This document shows positions 63,435-64,000 of a stretch of 64,000 nt of DNA, in pieces. The translations under genes were made by a program, and so were the position numbers. The DNA is from Belnapia rosea (GTDB lineage: Bacteria > Pseudomonadota > Alphaproteobacteria > Acetobacterales > Acetobacteraceae), in NCBI RefSeq assembly GCF_900101615.1, contig NZ_FMZX01000013.1, positions 46,181 through 110,180 of the forward strand, given 5' to 3'. The notes beneath the pieces are model-generated. The model ran no database searches, had not been told where the DNA came from, and saw only the letters and a program-made list of their open reading frames with translations. The first letter of the stretch is position 1. Each line of letters starts with the position of its first letter.

Positions 63435-64000
63435 ATGGCTAACAACCCTGTCAGCGTGAGCTTCGACTCAGGCTTCGGCGCCCTTGGCAATGTTTGGAAC
63501 ATCGCCGCGCCGAAGAATGGTGAAGTGAAGCTCAGCGGCTCCTCCTCCATGATGGAGTGGGCTACCGGCAAGTCGGCCGGCCATGGCTATGGCACCTACA
63601 CGGTGACCGCCAAGATCGAGGGCAATGAGCCCGGTCCGGCGATCGTGCTCTGGCCCGGCGACAACAAGTGGCCCGGCCAGGAAATCGACATGGTCGAGAA
63701 CGCCCATGATGGCTCCGGCCAGCAATACGGCACCGTCCACTGGAACAACGGTGGCAAGGATGCCTTCAAGACCGAGATGTTCGAAGGCGTGAAGGGCGGC
63801 GTGTTCCACCAGTACCAGCTGGTCTGGGAGCCGGGGAAGATGACCTTCAAGGTCGACGGCAAGGACATGGGCAGCATCACCAGCCACGTGCCGGTCGATT
63901 ACGCGCATGGCGGGATGAACAACACGATCGGCGTCCTGAACAACAACCCGGACACCTCGATCACCGTCTCGCATATCGATTTCAAGCCGCTCGGCAGCTC
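63435..64000 (+). CDS. Family 16 glycoside hydrolase (partial, no signal peptide)
   Basis: The plus-strand frame from ATG 63435 stays open to the window edge (188 residues). The GH16 catalytic motif ExDxxE is present as GQEIDMVEN (Glu83, Asp85, Glu88) in a beta-sandwich-like context, with QYGTVHWNN and HQYQLVWEPGKMTFKVDG following. Such enzymes cleave beta-1,3 or 1,4 glucans or galactans. There is no N-terminal signal (MANNPVSVSFDSGFG), so export by a type I system through a C-terminal RTX tail is possible. The rest lies outside. Confidence 0.8.
   Translation, partial: MANNPVSVSFDSGFGALGNVWNIAAPKNGEVKLSGSSSMMEWATGKSAGHGYGTYTVTAKIEGNEPGPAIVLWPGDNKWPGQEIDMVENAHDGSGQQYGTVHWNNGGKDAFKTEMFEGVKGGVFHQYQLVWEPGKMTFKVDGKDMGSITSHVPVDYAHGGMNNTIGVLNNNPDTSITVSHIDFKPLGS

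Overview
The window is very GC-rich, gene-dense chromosomal DNA with strong G/C preference at third codon positions. The gene content points to an alphaproteobacterium, most likely an Acetobacteraceae of the Roseomonas/Paracraurococcus type. That placement is inferred from three Bug/TctC-type solute receptors, an ABC glycerol operon of the rhizobial glpSTPQUV kind, a fused AroK-AroB protein, an aa3-type cytochrome oxidase subunit IV, an hda gene and RTX-like tails. No rRNA, tRNA, CRISPR array, insertion sequence or prophage was seen.

Layout. 1-266: start of a lysine/alanine-rich histone H1-like protein. 743-4953: methylcitrate-type citrate synthase, a broken GNAT gene, a PrpD-type dehydratase and a divergent LysR regulator. 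4991-9994: a cyclic-amide (hydantoin/allantoin) hydrolase, two solute receptors without permeases and a D-carbamoylase. 10033-12339: small secreted protein, secreted cupin, exopolyphosphatase. 12345-17752: polyphosphate kinase, then (all minus) a DUF2066-like protein, CDP-alcohol phosphatidyltransferase, PerM-type permease and Hda. 17848-20545: purM, purN, small cytochrome oxidase subunit, ndk, small proline-rich protein. 20599-24941: ABC-F ATPase, DUF1203-like protein, isoaspartyl peptidase and DUF1835-like protein.

25202-29895: an RTX remnant, two Bug receptors, a fumarase/aspartase-superfamily lyase and a divergent GntR regulator with a duplicated operator-like sequence; this looks like a self-contained but uncharacterised catabolic unit. 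29899-34534: lptF-lptG-lptD for lipopolysaccharide export. 34647-41831: D-2-hydroxyacid dehydrogenase, a 56-residue RTX-tail ORF, a duplicated-domain secreted protein, MarR regulator, methyltransferase, M20 amidohydrolase and an extended AI-2E family permease. 41967-47672: MFS transporter, accA, xerD, two mini membrane proteins and the aroK-aroB fusion.

47679-57707 (minus): a complete glycerol module glpR-D-S-T-P-Q-U-V-K. It encodes repressor, glycerol-3-phosphate dehydrogenase, two ABC ATPases, two permeases, small membrane protein, binding protein and glycerol kinase, with several ATGA stop/start overlaps. 57777-62820 (minus): a YeeE/YedE-type sulfur transporter and a paoABC-like molybdenum aldehyde oxidoreductase. 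63435-64000 (+): start of a GH16 glycoside hydrolase with no N-terminal signal, running off the window.

The points most worth following are the RTX-tail mini-ORFs, the perfect inverted repeat over the glpR start, the degenerate ABC signature in GlpT, the tandem operator of the GntR/lyase unit, the probable CTG start of purM, and the fused or extended proteins AroKB and the AI-2E permease. No wholly new defence or mobile system was found.
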